A DNA stretch of 64,000 nt from Streptococcus suis S735 (GCF_000294495.1 NC_018526.1:806001-870000); one strand, 5' to 3'. Counted from the stretch's first letter, positions 53,249 to 63,298 are shown. The notes: generated by a model from the sequence alone, not told the origin. Program-made: numbers and translations.

Positions 53249-55342
53249 TTATTTAATCTTGTCTTCTTCGTAGTCACCATTTGGACAGACAACTTGTTTA
53301 CCACCACCACGAACTTTTTTCTCGACAAGATAGTGGTCACATTTTGGACAGGCACGACCAACAGGTTTATCCCATGAGGTAAATTCACACTCTGGATAAC
53401 GGTCACAACCATAGAAAAGTCGATTGCGTTTGCTCTTTCGTTCAATGACCTGGCCTTGTTGACACACGGGGCAAGTTACGCCGATCTCCTTGGTAATTTG
53501 CTTGGTATTGCGGCAATCGGGGAAATTACTACAAGCATAGAATTTTCCAAAACGACCTAGTTTAATGACCATTTCATGTCCACAAACATCACAGTCAAAG
53601 CCAGCTGGTTCATCCTTAATTTGGATTTTTTCCATCTGTTCTTCTGCCTTAGATAATTCTACCTTGAATGGCTGATAGAAACCATCAATGACCTTCTGCC
53701 ACTGCTCTTTCCCGATTTCTACATCATCCAATTTTTGTTCCATATCGGCTGTAAATTTGACATTGACAATATCTGGGAAGAATTCAACAATCAGCTTATT
53801 AACGATTTCGCCGAGTTCAGTCGGTTCAAATCGCTTAGCAGCTAACTTAACATAGTAGCGTTTCTGAATGGTTTCAATGGTTGGTGCATAGGTTGACGGA
53901 CGACCAACACCATTTTCTTCCAAAGTCTTAATCAAAGTAGCTTCAGAATAGCGAGCTGGTGGCTGCGTAAAATGTTGTTCAGGATTTGTTGATGTACGTA
54001 CAACTGTATCACCTTGCTCCATATCTGGCAACATCTTATTCTTGTCAGAATCATTATAGACTGCCATGTAACCATCAAATTTAACTTGGCTACCATTGGC
54101 AGCAAAAATCACTCCATTTTGACCTAGACGAACACTCATGGTATCAAAGACCGCTGCAGCCATCTGACTTGCGACAAAACGATTCCAAATCAGTGTATAT
54201 AGTCGCAACTGGTCCTTGTCCAGATATTTTGCAATTGATTCAGGTGTTAAGTTAACATTTGATGGACGAATGGCTTCGTGGGCATCTTGTGCACCACTGG
54301 CATTTTTTACTTTATTACCATGCTTTGAATAGGTAGCACCAAAACGCTCCGTGATAAAGTCAGCAGCTTGTGCTTGTGCAACAGGGCTAATACGTGTTGA
54401 ATCCGTACGCATATAGGTAATCAAACCTTGGGTACCACCTGTGCCAAGACTGACACCCTCATAAAGTTGTTGGGCAACCATCATGGTTTTACGAGTACGG
54501 AAATTGATTTTATTAGCCGCATCCATCTGCATAGTAGAAGTTGTGTAAGGCAGAGGTGCATTTCGTTTGCGTTCCTTACGCTCAACCTGTTCTACTAAGA
54601 AATCATCCCCATCAAGTCGGGCGAGAATTTCTTTAACCTGCTCATTGTTTTCAATTTTAGTTTTCTTTCCATCTATACCGTAGAAAGAAGCCTGGAATTT
54701 CTTGCTCCCCTTTTTGAAGGTTGCATCAATTGTCCAATATTCTTCTGGTTTGAAATTGCTGATTTCATTTTCACGGTCGATTATTAATTTGAGAGCAACC
54801 GATTGAACACGTCCTGCTGACAGACCTTTTTTGACTTTCTTCCATAAAATAGGTGATATGGAGTACCCTACAATACGGTCTAAGACGCGACGAGCTTGCT
54901 GGGCATCTACCAAGTCATGATTGATAGCGCGCGGCTCCTGAAAAGCATTTTTTACTGCATCTTTTGTAATTTCATTAAAGACAACACGGTTTTTATCGTT
55001 TGCGTCCAATCCCAAAATGTGAGCCAAATGCCAAGAAATTGCTTCTCCTTCGCGGTCCGGGTCACTCGCGAGAAAGACTTGCTTAGCATTTTTTGCTTCT
55101 TTTTTCAAAGAATTGATGAGTGGTCCTTTTCCACGTATGTTGATGTACTCAGGTGCATAGTTGTTATCAAAGTCAATAGACATACTAGATTTCTTCAAAT
55201 CTCGAATATGCCCGACTGAAGCAACGACCTTATAATTTTTACCAAGATATTTTTCGATTGTTTTTGCCTTAGCAGGTGACTCTACAATAACGAGATTTTT
55301 CTTGGTTGTTGTTTTTTTCTTACTAACTGTTTTTGTAGCCAT
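53249..55342 (-). CDS. topA: DNA topoisomerase I
   Basis: TopA relaxes negative supercoils through a transient 5'-phosphotyrosine link. The 697-residue protein has a Lys/Thr-rich N-terminus, then the TOPRIM domain with [12 protein letters not shown] and DPDREGEAI. The active tyrosine lies in [13 protein letters not shown]. Three C-terminal zinc ribbons follow (CDVCGHEM with CSNFPDC, CPVCQQG with CDRYPEC, and CPKCDHY). It lies downstream of dprA as in other streptococci, separated by about 90 bases. Confidence 0.97.
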   Translation of the reverse strand: MATKTVSKKKTTTKKNLVIVESPAKAKTIEKYLGKNYKVVASVGHIRDLKKSSMSIDFDNNYAPEYINIRGKGPLINSLKKEAKNAKQVFLASDPDREGEAISWHLAHILGLDANDKNRVVFNEITKDAVKNAFQEPRAINHDLVDAQQARRVLDRIVGYSISPILWKKVKKGLSAGRVQSVALKLIIDRENEISNFKPEEYWTIDATFKKGSKKFQASFYGIDGKKTKIENNEQVKEILARLDGDDFLVEQVERKERKRNAPLPYTTSTMQMDAANKINFRTRKTMMVAQQLYEGVSLGTGGTQGLITYMRTDSTRISPVAQAQAADFITERFGATYSKHGNKVKNASGAQDAHEAIRPSNVNLTPESIAKYLDKDQLRLYTLIWNRFVASQMAAAVFDTMSVRLGQNGVIFAANGSQVKFDGYMAVYNDSDKNKMLPDMEQGDTVVRTSTNPEQHFTQPPARYSEATLIKTLEENGVGRPSTYAPTIETIQKRYYVKLAAKRFEPTELGEIVNKLIVEFFPDIVNVKFTADMEQKLDDVEIGKEQWQKVIDGFYQPFKVELSKAEEQMEKIQIKDEPAGFDCDVCGHEMVIKLGRFGKFYACSNFPDCRNTKQITKEIGVTCPVCQQGQVIERKSKRNRLFYGCDRYPECEFTSWDKPVGRACPKCDHYLVEKKVRGGGKQVVCPNGDYEEDKIK

Positions 55343-55434
55343 TCTTATACCTTACAAATATTTTTAACCTCACAAAGAATATACTATTTTTCAGTCAGTG
55401 TCAAGATATTTATTTTCCTATAGGAAGACTTGTT

Positions 55435-56277
55435 TTAAAATTGATACTCAGAAATGATGTCCAATCCTGATGTAACGCACTTTGCTCCCTCTTGAATCAA
55501 ATGATGACAACCATCTGATTTTCCGTCCATAATGGAACCTGGAATAGCATAGACTTCTCTTCCTTCTTCCAAGGCACGTTCACAAGTAATCAAGCTGCCA
55601 GACCGCATTTTTGCCTCGCAGACTACCAATCCTTCCACCAAACCAGCTATAATGCGATTGCGTTCTGGAAAATGGTATTTGAGTGGCTGAGCACCAGCTT
55701 CATACTCTGTCAGCACCAAATGGTGTTTTCCAATATAGGTCTGCAAATCTTTATTTTCTTTTGGATAAATATTATCTAAACCTGTTCCGATTACAGCAAT
55801 GGTTTGGCCTCCATTTTTCAAACTGGCGATGTGGGCAGCTGTATCAATTCCTCTTGCCAAACCACTAACAATGACAAAACGATTGCTCAATTCCTTGATA
55901 ATTTTCTGAACAGATTGGATACCATTTTTACTGGCATTTCGTGTACCAACAACTGCCAGCTTTAATTTTTCTAGCAATTCTAAATCCCCTTGATAAAACA
56001 AAAGTACAGGTGGATTGTAAATCTGTTTGAGCGCCAAAGGATAGATGTCATCTAAAATTGAAAATGATGGATACTTATTAAATTCCTCGCGACAGGCTTT
56101 TGTATCTAGATTCTTATAATTTTCCATAAATAGCACTGGATTTTTACATTCAGACACTACAGCGACATTTCGCAAGGTCAATTTTTTACCGTGTTTTTCT
56201 TGATAGGCCAAAACTTTATTCACATTAAGATTGGTCAAACCTGCTTTTTTCCATTTAAACAATTCAAAATTATTCAT
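55435..56277 (-). CDS. dprA: DNA processing protein DprA
   Basis: DprA protects incoming single-stranded DNA and loads RecA during transformation. It also shuts off competence in pneumococcus. The 280-residue protein has a SAM-like N-terminal region and a Rossmann core with VGTRNASKNGIQS, VSGLARGIDTAAH and GTGLDNIYPKEN. The start at 56277 (MNNFELFKWKK) is set by GAGGTGAAG upstream; the 41 residues before it are read-through. A competence box is present 20 bases upstream. Confidence 0.94.
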   Translation of the reverse strand: MNNFELFKWKKAGLTNLNVNKVLAYQEKHGKKLTLRNVAVVSECKNPVLFMENYKNLDTKACREEFNKYPSFSILDDIYPLALKQIYNPPVLLFYQGDLELLEKLKLAVVGTRNASKNGIQSVQKIIKELSNRFVIVSGLARGIDTAAHIASLKNGGQTIAVIGTGLDNIYPKENKDLQTYIGKHHLVLTEYEAGAQPLKYHFPERNRIIAGLVEGLVVCEAKMRSGSLITCERALEEGREVYAIPGSIMDGKSDGCHHLIQEGAKCVTSGLDIISEYQF

Positions 56278-56297
56278 TTTCTTCACCTCATCTAGTC

Positions 56298-56305
56298 TAT
56301 TCGCA
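56298..56305 (-). promoter_or_regulatory. Candidate ComX (SigX) box before dprA
   Basis: On the minus strand TGCGAATA differs at one base from the streptococcal late-competence box TACGAATA. It lies 20 bases before the dprA ATG, close to where it is expected. Confidence 0.65.
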
Positions 56306-56335
56306 AGGCAAAGAAAAAATTCTCCCGAAGAAGAA

Positions 56336-56893
56336 TTATTTTTTAGGTATTTCTTTGATAACACGCGCAGGATTGCCAGCCAAAACGACATTATCACCAA
56401 AAGACTTGGTCACAACGGAACCAGCACCAACAACAACATTGTTGCCCAAGGTCACGCCAGGTAAGATTGTCACACCACCACCAGCCCAGAAATTATCACC
56501 AATGGTAATAGGAGAGCCATATTCCAAACCAGAATTTCGTTCATCAGGATCTAGTGGATGAAGTGGAGTTAGCAACTGTACATTGGGACCAAGCATGGCA
56601 TTTTTGCCAATGGTAATGGGACAGACATCCAACATGGTACAGTTGAAATTAGCGTAAAAATCCTCACCAACATGAATATTGCTATCGTAGTCACAGTAGA
56701 AATTGGGCTCCATATAGATGCGTTGGCCTGTAGTTCCAAACCAGCTTTTCAATCGCTCAGAGCGGGCTTTTCCATCTAGTTCTTCGTTAAATTTTTTCAT
56801 CTGTTGGCGGGCAAAGGTTCGCATCTTTCTCAATTCAGCATCTGCTGCCATATAAAATTGCCCAGCTATCATCTTTTCTTTTTCTGTCGACAT
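56336..56893 (-). CDS. Sugar O-acetyltransferase (maltose acetyltransferase family)
   Basis: This 185-residue enzyme has an N-terminal Mac domain ([18 protein letters not shown]) and a left-handed beta-helix of hexapeptide repeats ([45 protein letters not shown]). It should transfer acetyl from acetyl-CoA to a sugar hydroxyl. The true acceptor is unknown. It is about 60 bases upstream of dprA and 11 bases downstream of the CstR-like gene, all on the minus strand. Confidence 0.88.
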   Translation of the reverse strand: MSTEKEKMIAGQFYMAADAELRKMRTFARQQMKKFNEELDGKARSERLKSWFGTTGQRIYMEPNFYCDYDSNIHVGEDFYANFNCTMLDVCPITIGKNAMLGPNVQLLTPLHPLDPDERNSGLEYGSPITIGDNFWAGGGVTILPGVTLGNNVVVGAGSVVTKSFGDNVVLAGNPARVIKEIPKK

Positions 56894-56903
56894 ACCCCTA
56901 CTC

Positions 56904-57164
56904 CTATTTTTTTATGATTAAATTGATAGCTTGAGCAAGACGAGCTTCTTGTTCTTCAGGGTTTTCAGATGGATGAGTGATACAATCTTGTACCTTCTGA
57001 GCAATAACCATTCCCATCATACTATTAATGCTGGAACGAACAGCACTCAACTGAGTTACAATATCAATACATTCCTGATCTTCTTCAATCATTTTCTGAA
57101 TGCCTCTGAGCTGACCTTCGGCCCGTTTCAAACGGTTTATCATCTTTTTCTTATCAGTATTCAT
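56904..57164 (-). CDS. CsoR/RcnR-family repressor, CstR-like persulfide sensor
   Basis: This 86-residue helical repressor has two cysteines, Cys32 (DQECIDI) and Cys61 (VQDCITHP), separated by 29 residues as in CstR. The histidine that copper-sensing CsoR proteins carry four residues before the second cysteine is absent (Lys57). Persulfide sensing is therefore favoured. The divergent rhodanese and CoA-disulfide reductase genes fit sulfide detoxification. ATACCC palindromes lie at both divergent starts, one overlapping its own start codon. Confidence 0.85.
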   Translation of the reverse strand: MNTDKKKMINRLKRAEGQLRGIQKMIEEDQECIDIVTQLSAVRSSINSMMGMVIAQKVQDCITHPSENPEEQEARLAQAINLIIKK

Positions 57165-57178
57165 ACCCTATATGGTAC
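57163..57178. promoter_or_regulatory. CstR-type operator overlapping the repressor start codon
   Basis: ATACCCTATATGGTAC matches the ATACCC-N4-GGGTAT pattern with two mismatches in the right arm and covers the repressor ATG. Confidence 0.6.
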
Positions 57179-57242
57179 TGCTTGAAGTGAAAAATGTCAA
57201 TTTTTTACCTTGACATCTTTCGAATTCCTTGATATATTTTAG

Positions 57243-57258
57243 ATACCCCGTAGGGTAT
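57243..57258. promoter_or_regulatory. CstR-type operator before the rhodanese gene
   Basis: ATACCCCGTAGGGTAT has perfect ATACCC/GGGTAT arms around CGTA and lies 12 bases before the rhodanese ATG, beside its GGAG. Confidence 0.75.
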
Positions 57259-57270
57259 AAAGGAGTAACA

Positions 57271-57594
57271 ATGTTTAAACAATTATTTTCAGGAATGTTT
57301 TCAAACTCAGATAGTCTTCCGATAACTGATGTAGAACAAGCGATACAATCATCGAATGCTATTTTGCTTGATGTTCGCGAAGTCGACGAATTTGCTAGTG
57401 GACATATTCCACAAGCTATCAACCAGCCCTTAAGTCAACTTGACCAATTTAAAGGCGACAAAACCAAGAACTATCTTGTCATCTGTCAATCTGGCATGCG
57501 TAGCCAACGGGCGACAGAATATCTTAAATCTCAAGGCTATCAAGCAATCAACGTTAAAGGCGGTATGAATGCCTGGACAGGAGGAATAGCATGA
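57271..57594 (+). CDS. Single-domain rhodanese (thiosulfate sulfurtransferase-like)
   Basis: This 107-residue rhodanese transfers sulfane sulfur through the active-site cysteine in VICQSGMRSQRA. AILLDVREVDEFASGHI marks the domain start. ATG 57271, with GGAG upstream, is preferred to the in-frame ATG at 57229 that lies before the operator. It overlaps the reductase gene by four bases, so the two are coupled. Regulation by the divergent CstR-like repressor is likely. Confidence 0.9.
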   Translation: MFKQLFSGMFSNSDSLPITDVEQAIQSSNAILLDVREVDEFASGHIPQAINQPLSQLDQFKGDKTKNYLVICQSGMRSQRATEYLKSQGYQAINVKGGMNAWTGGIA

Positions 57595-59243
57595 AAATAA
57601 TTATTGTAGGTGGTGTCGCTGGCGGTATGTCAGCAGCTACTCGTCTCCGTCGTTTGATGGAAAATGCTGAAATCATCGTTTTTGAGAAAGGACCTTATGT
57701 TTCCTTTGCCAACTGCGGTTTACCTTATTACATTTCTGGAGAAATAGCAGAGCATGACAGTTTATTGCTTCAAACGCCAGAAAGTTTGAAACAACGCTTT
57801 AATCTAGATGTCCGCCCCTTCCATGAAGTCATTAGTATCGATGCTGAGCAGCAAACTGTAACAGTCAAAACGCCTACTGGTGAGTTGATTGAAAGCTACG
57901 ACAAACTAATCTTATCACCCGGCGCCAAGCCTGTCATTCCAAATCTATCTGGTATTGAAGAAGCAAACAATCTCTTTACTCTTCGGAACGTACCTGATTT
58001 GGACAAGATTATGATTAAACTAGACCAGATCAAGTCTGGTCATGTTGTGGTAATTGGTGCAGGTTTTATCGGTCTGGAAATGGCGGAAAACTTAGCTTTA
58101 AAAGGCTGGAAGGTCATGCTTGTCGAACAAGCTCCCCATGTTTTACCTACTTTTGACTTAGAAATGGCACGATATGTGGAAGCAGAGCTAACCAATAAAG
58201 GTGTCGAGGTTATCACTGGGCAGTCTGTTACTGCTTTTCATGAAAAAGGACAGGTTCTAGAATTGTCTAACGGACAAACCTTGTCATCTGATGTGACCAT
58301 TCTCTCAGTCGGAGTTGCTCCCGACAGTCAACTAGCCAAAGATGCTGGAGTTGAGTTAGGTCTCCGTGGTGGTATTCTCGTAGACCAAAACTACCAAACT
58401 AGTCAGAAGAATATTTATGCTGTTGGTGATGCTATTGTTGTTAAACAAGAAATTACAGGTCAAGATGCCTTGATTTCACTGGCTTCTCCTGCTAACCGTC
58501 AGGGAAGACAGGTAGCTGATGTCATTGCTGGACTTGATAGAAAAAACAAAGGATCTATTGGAACAGCTATCGTAAAAGTCTTTGACCTAGCTGCCGCTTC
58601 AACTGGTTTAAGCGAACGTGCTGTTCAATCACTCGGCTATAAACATGCCGTCGTTCATACAACTGGAAAAGACCATGCAGGTTATTATCCTGGTGCGACT
58701 GATATTGTTTTAAAACTCATTTTCTCACCGACTGATGGAAAAATTTTCGGAGCGCAAGCCGTCGGTCAAAAAGGTATTGATAAGCGGATTGATGTCCTTG
58801 CCACTGCTATCAAGGCTGGACTGACAATTTTTGATTTACCAGAGCTAGAATTGACTTACGCTCCGCCATTTGGCTCTGCCAAAGACCCTGTCAATATGAT
58901 TGGCTACGCTGCTATGAACATCGCAGAAGGGATTAGCCAAAACATCCAGTGGTATCAACTAGACGACGAGTTAGCTACTGGTAAAGTTCTATTAGATGTC
59001 CGCAATCCTGGTGAGGTCGCAAATGGGCAATTCAGAGAATTCATTCACATTCCTTTGGACCAACTCCGTGAGCGAATTGGAGAACTGGATGCTTCAAAAG
59101 AATACATTGTCAGCTGCCATAGTGGACTGCGTTCTTATATTGCCGAACGTATCTTAAAAGAAAATGGTTTTATAGTTAAAAACCTAGATGGAGCCTATTC
59201 ACTTTATAAGATGACATTGCCTAAAAATATTATCCAACCATAA
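57591..59243 (+). CDS. CoA-disulfide reductase with C-terminal rhodanese domain
   Basis: This 550-residue flavoprotein has an FAD motif (IIIVGGVAGGMSAATRLRR), the single redox cysteine in SFANCGLPYYISG, and an NAD(P)H-binding VVVIGAGFIGLEMAE. The C-terminal rhodanese domain (about 455-545) has Cys in VSCHSGLRSY. Such CoADR-rhodanese fusions reduce CoA persulfide or polysulfide. It is cotranscribed with the small rhodanese and forms the effector part of the sulfide/persulfide response. Confidence 0.9.
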   Translation: MKIIIVGGVAGGMSAATRLRRLMENAEIIVFEKGPYVSFANCGLPYYISGEIAEHDSLLLQTPESLKQRFNLDVRPFHEVISIDAEQQTVTVKTPTGELIESYDKLILSPGAKPVIPNLSGIEEANNLFTLRNVPDLDKIMIKLDQIKSGHVVVIGAGFIGLEMAENLALKGWKVMLVEQAPHVLPTFDLEMARYVEAELTNKGVEVITGQSVTAFHEKGQVLELSNGQTLSSDVTILSVGVAPDSQLAKDAGVELGLRGGILVDQNYQTSQKNIYAVGDAIVVKQEITGQDALISLASPANRQGRQVADVIAGLDRKNKGSIGTAIVKVFDLAAASTGLSERAVQSLGYKHAVVHTTGKDHAGYYPGATDIVLKLIFSPTDGKIFGAQAVGQKGIDKRIDVLATAIKAGLTIFDLPELELTYAPPFGSAKDPVNMIGYAAMNIAEGISQNIQWYQLDDELATGKVLLDVRNPGEVANGQFREFIHIPLDQLRERIGELDASKEYIVSCHSGLRSYIAERILKENGFIVKNLDGAYSLYKMTLPKNIIQP

Positions 59244-59249
59244 GCAACT

Positions 59250-59284
59250 AACCTTCTGTGATTTTGGGTCCAGAAGGTTTTTTC
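59250..59284 (+). terminator. Terminator after the CoA-disulfide reductase gene
   Basis: AACCTTCTG and CAGAAGGTT form a 9-bp stem with a T run. Confidence 0.85.
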
Positions 59285-59350
59285 TTGACATTAAATATTG
59301 TATATCGTACAATCTAGTTATCATTACTAGATAAAAGAGAGTAGATAATC

Positions 59351-59902
59351 ATGAAACAGACCATTCCCTACTGGCATGAATTACCTGATTTAGATTTGTA
59401 TTTGGACCAAGTTCTGCTGTATGTTAATCAAGTAGTCAATTCTCAGGAAAGCCTTGAACAGAAGAGTTTATACTCAATGAAAATCAACAGTAGCCTAGGA
59501 AACGAAGCTGATGATAGAACTGGGGTTCATCAAGGCAAGTTGATAACGGATAATGTTGATTTTCGAAGAGTATTGACTGCTGCTATGATTAACAATTATG
59601 TCAAGCACAAGCAACTTGAAAAACCGGTAAAGAAAAAATACCAGAAACAGCAAGTTGCCCGCTTGATTGCCTTGACTATCTTAAAAAATGTCTTTTCGAT
59701 TCAAGAAATCAGTCAGACCTTAAATCTTCTTCTCCAATCGAGTCATTCAGAAACACTCTACAATCATTTTGTTGACTGCATGCGAAACGAGGAAAATGAA
59801 GAAACCCCTGACATCATTCGCTACGCTTGTCAATCTGTCAAACTTTACTACAAAACCCGTCAACTCACTATGGAGTTAGAAAGGAGTCACCATGAATCCT
59901 AG
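59351..59902 (+). CDS. DUF1836 protein carrying an in-frame BOX element
   Basis: The N-terminus (IPYWHELPDLDLYLDQVL) and the segment LTAAMINNYVKHKQLEKPVKKKYQKQQVARL are those of DUF1836, a small protein family of unknown function with a MerR-like helix. Between them, about residues 41-74 (YSMKINSSLGNEADD to FRRV) come from a 102-bp BOX-like repeat that keeps the frame open. The protein is 183 residues, against about 149 without the element. Whether it still works is unknown. It is upstream of the hemolysin III gene and overlaps it. Confidence 0.8.
   Translation: MKQTIPYWHELPDLDLYLDQVLLYVNQVVNSQESLEQKSLYSMKINSSLGNEADDRTGVHQGKLITDNVDFRRVLTAAMINNYVKHKQLEKPVKKKYQKQQVARLIALTILKNVFSIQEISQTLNLLLQSSHSETLYNHFVDCMRNEENEETPDIIRYACQSVKLYYKTRQLTMELERSHHES
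59471..59572. mobile_element. BOX-like repeat element within the DUF1836 gene
   Basis: The 102-bp element has the same ends (TACTCAATGAAAATCAA and TTGATTTTCGAAGAGTA) and exactly the same length as the copy at 31575-31676. This copy has no stop in the host reading frame. Confidence 0.8.
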
Positions 59903-60542
59903 TTTGAAATTGAGCCTGCAACTATCCTTTGGAGAGGAGGTTGCTAACAGTGTCACACATGCAGTCGGAGCCCTGCTTATGTTGGTCTTGCTCCCCGTTA
60001 CTGCTATTCATTCCTATCAAGATTATAACCTGACCGCTGTGATTGGTATGTCCATCTTTGTCATCAGCCTATTTCTCATGTTCCTATCCTCTTCCATCTA
60101 CCACTCCATGCCCTATGCTTCTACTCACAAATACATCCTGAGGATTATTGACCATAGCATGATTTACATTGCCATCGCTGGAAGCTACACACCTGTTGCC
60201 CTTTCCTTGGTCGGTGGTTGGCTAGGTTATCTGATTGTAGGTTTACAATGGGGATTAACTATTTTTGGTATTCTCTACAAAATATTTGCCAAAAAAATCA
60301 ATGAAAAATTCAGCCTTTTCCTCTATCTCTTTATGGGCTGGTTGGTGGTCTTTATCCTGCCAGCCATTCTGCAAAAGACTGGAATGGCATTTGGCATTCT
60401 CATGCTGGCTGGTGGATTATCTTATACTATTGGAGCCCTCTTCTATGCCAAGAAAAAGCCCTACTTCCACATGATTTGGCATCTCTTTATCCTACTGGCT
60501 TCGGCACTTCAGTATATCGCCATTGTCTACTTTATGTTATAA
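59892..60542 (+). CDS. Hemolysin III family (YqfA/TrhA-like) membrane protein
   Basis: This 216-residue protein has seven predicted membrane helices and the PAQR/hemolysin III signatures: EEVANSVTHAVGALL, SSSIYHSM, RIIDHSMIYIAIAGSYTP and FHMIWHLFILLAS. The conserved His and Asp residues suggest a metal-dependent hydrolase fold. Bacterial relatives affect membrane fluidity or lipid homeostasis; haemolysis is not established here. AAAGGAG lies within the end of the DUF1836 gene, which it overlaps. Confidence 0.9.
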   Translation: MNPSLKLSLQLSFGEEVANSVTHAVGALLMLVLLPVTAIHSYQDYNLTAVIGMSIFVISLFLMFLSSSIYHSMPYASTHKYILRIIDHSMIYIAIAGSYTPVALSLVGGWLGYLIVGLQWGLTIFGILYKIFAKKINEKFSLFLYLFMGWLVVFILPAILQKTGMAFGILMLAGGLSYTIGALFYAKKKPYFHMIWHLFILLASALQYIAIVYFML

Positions 60543-60543
60543 G

Positions 60544-60576
60544 AAAACAGCTTCTAGTCACCTAGAGGCTGTTTTT
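60544..60576. terminator. Bidirectional terminator between hemolysin III and YdcF genes
   Basis: AAAACAGC-TCTAG and CTAGA-GCTGTTTT form a hairpin around TCAC between converging genes. Confidence 0.85.
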
Positions 60577-61585
60577 AATGCATTAAACTGATGATCACTC
60601 CAATCAAGTAAAGGGCTGACACGATGCTCAAAAAGACCAAATGCGCCTTTCGGCTCATGACTACATAGCCTACAAATTCCCGAATGAAGGCATTAAGGCT
60701 AAAGTAAAATTTGGTTTTTGCGCCGTAGCCGATACATTTGATTCTCAATTGTCGTGCCAATAGCAGAGCTCTGAAAACGTGATAGTAATTGGTTACAAGT
60801 GCAAATCGACTGCCAGGTTTCATCAGGGCATAGGAAAATTTCAAATTTTCTTCTGTGTTGGTTGATTGGTTTTCGATGAGAATGTCTTCAGCAGGCACTC
60901 CTTTCTCCAAGGCATAATTTGCCATTGCCTGTCCTTCTGCTATGAGTTCATCAGGACCTTGTCCGCCTGACATGATGAGCTTGCTGCCAGGCTGTTTCTG
61001 GTAGATCGCTATGCCTTTTTCAATCCGCGAAGCCAAAAGTGGCGTTACCTTGTCACCAATCAGACCTGCTCCCAAGACCACTACATAATCAAGCTTGCCT
61101 GGGAAAAAATTGACCAAATTGACAAAGCTAGACATGGTATAGAGCATGCTGATGATAATGGCATAGGACACAAAAAAACCAACGTACACAAACACCATAT
61201 TGAAAAAGCTGATGGCTGATAGAGATTGAACCACAAAGGGAGCGATGAAGAGATAGAAAGTCAAGGCTACCGCCAGTCCCATGGATAGGAAATTATGGAA
61301 GCGAACCCCTTCTCTCTTCAAAATTTGAAAACCATTTAGATAAAGTGTGAAAAGCAAGACAAATGGACCACTTAACAAGGCTAAAAAGAGCACCATAGCC
61401 ACTGCTATAGCCAGCAAGCGCAAGATTTCATTGTATTCGAGAATGCCTGTTGAGATAATCCATGCTAAAGCCCAGACGAGGATGTTCAAAGCAAACAGTG
61501 AGATAAAAATCGACCGCCGCTCCCAGAAATAGACAAGAGCAAACAGACCGATAGCCGCTAAAAATAACCAGAAAAAGACTGTCAA
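60575..61585 (-). CDS. YdcF/SanA-family membrane protein (DUF218)
   Basis: This 336-residue protein has five or more N-terminal membrane helices (residues 1-165). A DUF218 domain follows, with DYVVVLGAGLIGDKVTPLLASRI, KLIMSGGQGPDELIAEGQAMANYAL and NQSTNTEENLKFS, then further C-terminal hydrophobic helices. Members are linked to cell-envelope maintenance, with an unclear reaction. The start is TTG 61585, two bases after the rnhB stop, with GGGGGA upstream. Confidence 0.82.
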   Translation of the reverse strand: MTVFFWLFLAAIGLFALVYFWERRSIFISLFALNILVWALAWIISTGILEYNEILRLLAIAVAMVLFLALLSGPFVLLFTLYLNGFQILKREGVRFHNFLSMGLAVALTFYLFIAPFVVQSLSAISFFNMVFVYVGFFVSYAIIISMLYTMSSFVNLVNFFPGKLDYVVVLGAGLIGDKVTPLLASRIEKGIAIYQKQPGSKLIMSGGQGPDELIAEGQAMANYALEKGVPAEDILIENQSTNTEENLKFSYALMKPGSRFALVTNYYHVFRALLLARQLRIKCIGYGAKTKFYFSLNAFIREFVGYVVMSRKAHLVFLSIVSALYLIGVIISLMH

Positions 61586-61587
61586 GA

Positions 61588-62361
61588 CTAGTTTCCCCCT
61601 GCTACCATAGACTTAATGGGCTCAAAGGTCTTACGGTGAATGGGCGTGATGCCTAACTTGTTCAAGCCTTCCAAGTGCTCTGTCGTTCCATAGCCAGCAT
61701 TCTTGGCGAAGCCGTAGCCTGAGAACTCCTTGTCATAGTCCGCCATCATCTTATCCCGCGTCACCTTGGCTACAATAGAGGCCGCTGCGATAGATAGGCT
61801 ATTGGCATCTCCCTTGATGATGGAAGTTTGTGGTATGGGCGTATCCAACTTCATGGCGTCTATGAGCAAGTGGTCAGGTTTCTGGCTTAATTTCCCCAAA
61901 GCCTCCAGCATGGCTAACTTGGTTGCCTCATAGATGTTGACCTCGTCGATGAGAGCTGCATCTTTTATTCCCACACCGACTGCCACCGCTCGCTCCATAA
62001 CCTCTTGGTAGATTGCTTCATGCTTGGACTTGGGGATTTTCTTGGAGTCGTTGAGGTAGCGGATTTTGCACCCTTTAGGCAAGATAACCGCCGCTGCCAC
62101 CACAGGACCTGCTAGAGGTCCCCGGCCGACTTCGTCGATACCAGCGATGAACTCCACCCCATTTTCATAAAGGGATTTTTCGTAGAATAGCATAGCTTCT
62201 AAGCGGGCATCTTCTACCGCTTCTTTTTCCAGCTCCTTACGGCGTTTCTTGATAGCAGCCTGGACCCCTGCTCGCTCATCCTGAGCCAGTTGGTCCCAGA
62301 CTGGACTGTCCAGACTGTCTACCTGGGCCAGCAGAGCTGTCACTTCCTTAATCGTTGCCAT
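61588..62361 (-). CDS. rnhB: Ribonuclease HII
   Basis: RNase HII nicks 5' of ribonucleotides in DNA and degrades RNA-DNA hybrids. The 257-residue protein has an N-terminal helical extension typical of Firmicutes. The catalytic core shows [17 protein letters not shown], then LLIDAMKLD and [12 protein letters not shown], which carry the acidic residues. It overlaps rbgA by 14 bases, a conserved pairing in streptococci. Confidence 0.95.
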   Translation of the reverse strand: MATIKEVTALLAQVDSLDSPVWDQLAQDERAGVQAAIKKRRKELEKEAVEDARLEAMLFYEKSLYENGVEFIAGIDEVGRGPLAGPVVAAAVILPKGCKIRYLNDSKKIPKSKHEAIYQEVMERAVAVGVGIKDAALIDEVNIYEATKLAMLEALGKLSQKPDHLLIDAMKLDTPIPQTSIIKGDANSLSIAAASIVAKVTRDKMMADYDKEFSGYGFAKNAGYGTTEHLEGLNKLGITPIHRKTFEPIKSMVAGGN

Positions 62362-63199
62362 CTAAGTCACTCACCCTGTCTAATGTATAAGTACCCAAGC
62401 GACCGTCCCGAACGTCCTTGACAAAGAGGTTGTAAAAACGGTCATAATCATCACGAAAGCCCAATTTCTTGGTCCAGTCCATGATGAGTTCAGGTGTTTC
62501 CTGCTCCAAATCCATCCCCTTAAATCGCTCTTGTAGACGTTCTGGGTAGTTGGCTTTGAAGTAGTCCAAACCAAAAATAGTCACTTCATCCATAGGCAAG
62601 AGCTGATCCTTAATGGCTCCTGTCAGAGCCAACTTAAGTCCAACTTCCTGGTCCTCAAATTTAGGCCAGAGTATCCCAGGTGTATCAAGGATTTCAAGGT
62701 CCTTGTTGGATTTGAGCCACTGTTGGCCCTTCGTCACACCTGGTTTGTTGCCAACAACGGCGATTTTCTTACCAGCCAGACGGTTCATGAGGGTGGATTT
62801 TCCAGCGTTTGGAATACCGATGATCATGGTCCGCAAGGTTTCTTTTTGAATACCTCTCTCGCGGAGGCGTTCAATCTTGTCTTTCATCAGACCCTTGGCT
62901 GCGTCGGTCACCTTTTTCACCGTCGCTTGCTCTTTTGAGTTGATGGCAAGGGTACGGATGCCTTGACCTTCAAAGTAGCTCTGCCATTCTTTGGTACGAA
63001 CAGGGTCTGCTAAGTCGACCTTGTTGAGAATCATGAGCTTGGGCTTGTCTCCGACAATCTTGGTCAACATGGGGTTTTGGCTGGATAGGGGCAGACGGGC
63101 ATCGACCAAAATGGTCACGAAATCAACGTGCTTGATGTTCTCCTGCACCTGCCTGCGAGCTTTTGACATGTGGCCCGGAAACCATTGAATAATTGCCAT
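62348..63199 (-). CDS. rbgA: Ribosome biogenesis GTPase RbgA (YlqF)
   Basis: RbgA is a circularly permuted GTPase required for late 50S assembly. In the 283-residue protein G4 (LNKVDLAD) precedes G1 (GIPNAGKST) and G3 (LDTPGILWP), the permuted order. [14 protein letters not shown] is the typical N-terminus. AGGAGG precedes the ATG. It is cotranscribed with rnhB. Confidence 0.95.
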   Translation of the reverse strand: MAIIQWFPGHMSKARRQVQENIKHVDFVTILVDARLPLSSQNPMLTKIVGDKPKLMILNKVDLADPVRTKEWQSYFEGQGIRTLAINSKEQATVKKVTDAAKGLMKDKIERLRERGIQKETLRTMIIGIPNAGKSTLMNRLAGKKIAVVGNKPGVTKGQQWLKSNKDLEILDTPGILWPKFEDQEVGLKLALTGAIKDQLLPMDEVTIFGLDYFKANYPERLQERFKGMDLEQETPELIMDWTKKLGFRDDYDRFYNLFVKDVRDGRLGTYTLDRVSDLDGND

Positions 63200-63224
63200 G
63201 GGGTCCTCCTAAATATGATTCATT

Positions 63225-63254
63225 GAAAAAAGCCGTAAAAACGGCTTGTTTTTT
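63225..63254 (-). terminator. Terminator upstream of rbgA
   Basis: AAGCCGT and ACGGCTT form a stem followed by a T run on either strand. On the minus strand it ends the cysteine-cluster gene transcript. Confidence 0.8.
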
Positions 63255-63298
63255 TATTATTATAGCAGAAAATCAATATTTTGTCTTACTTGTTCCTC

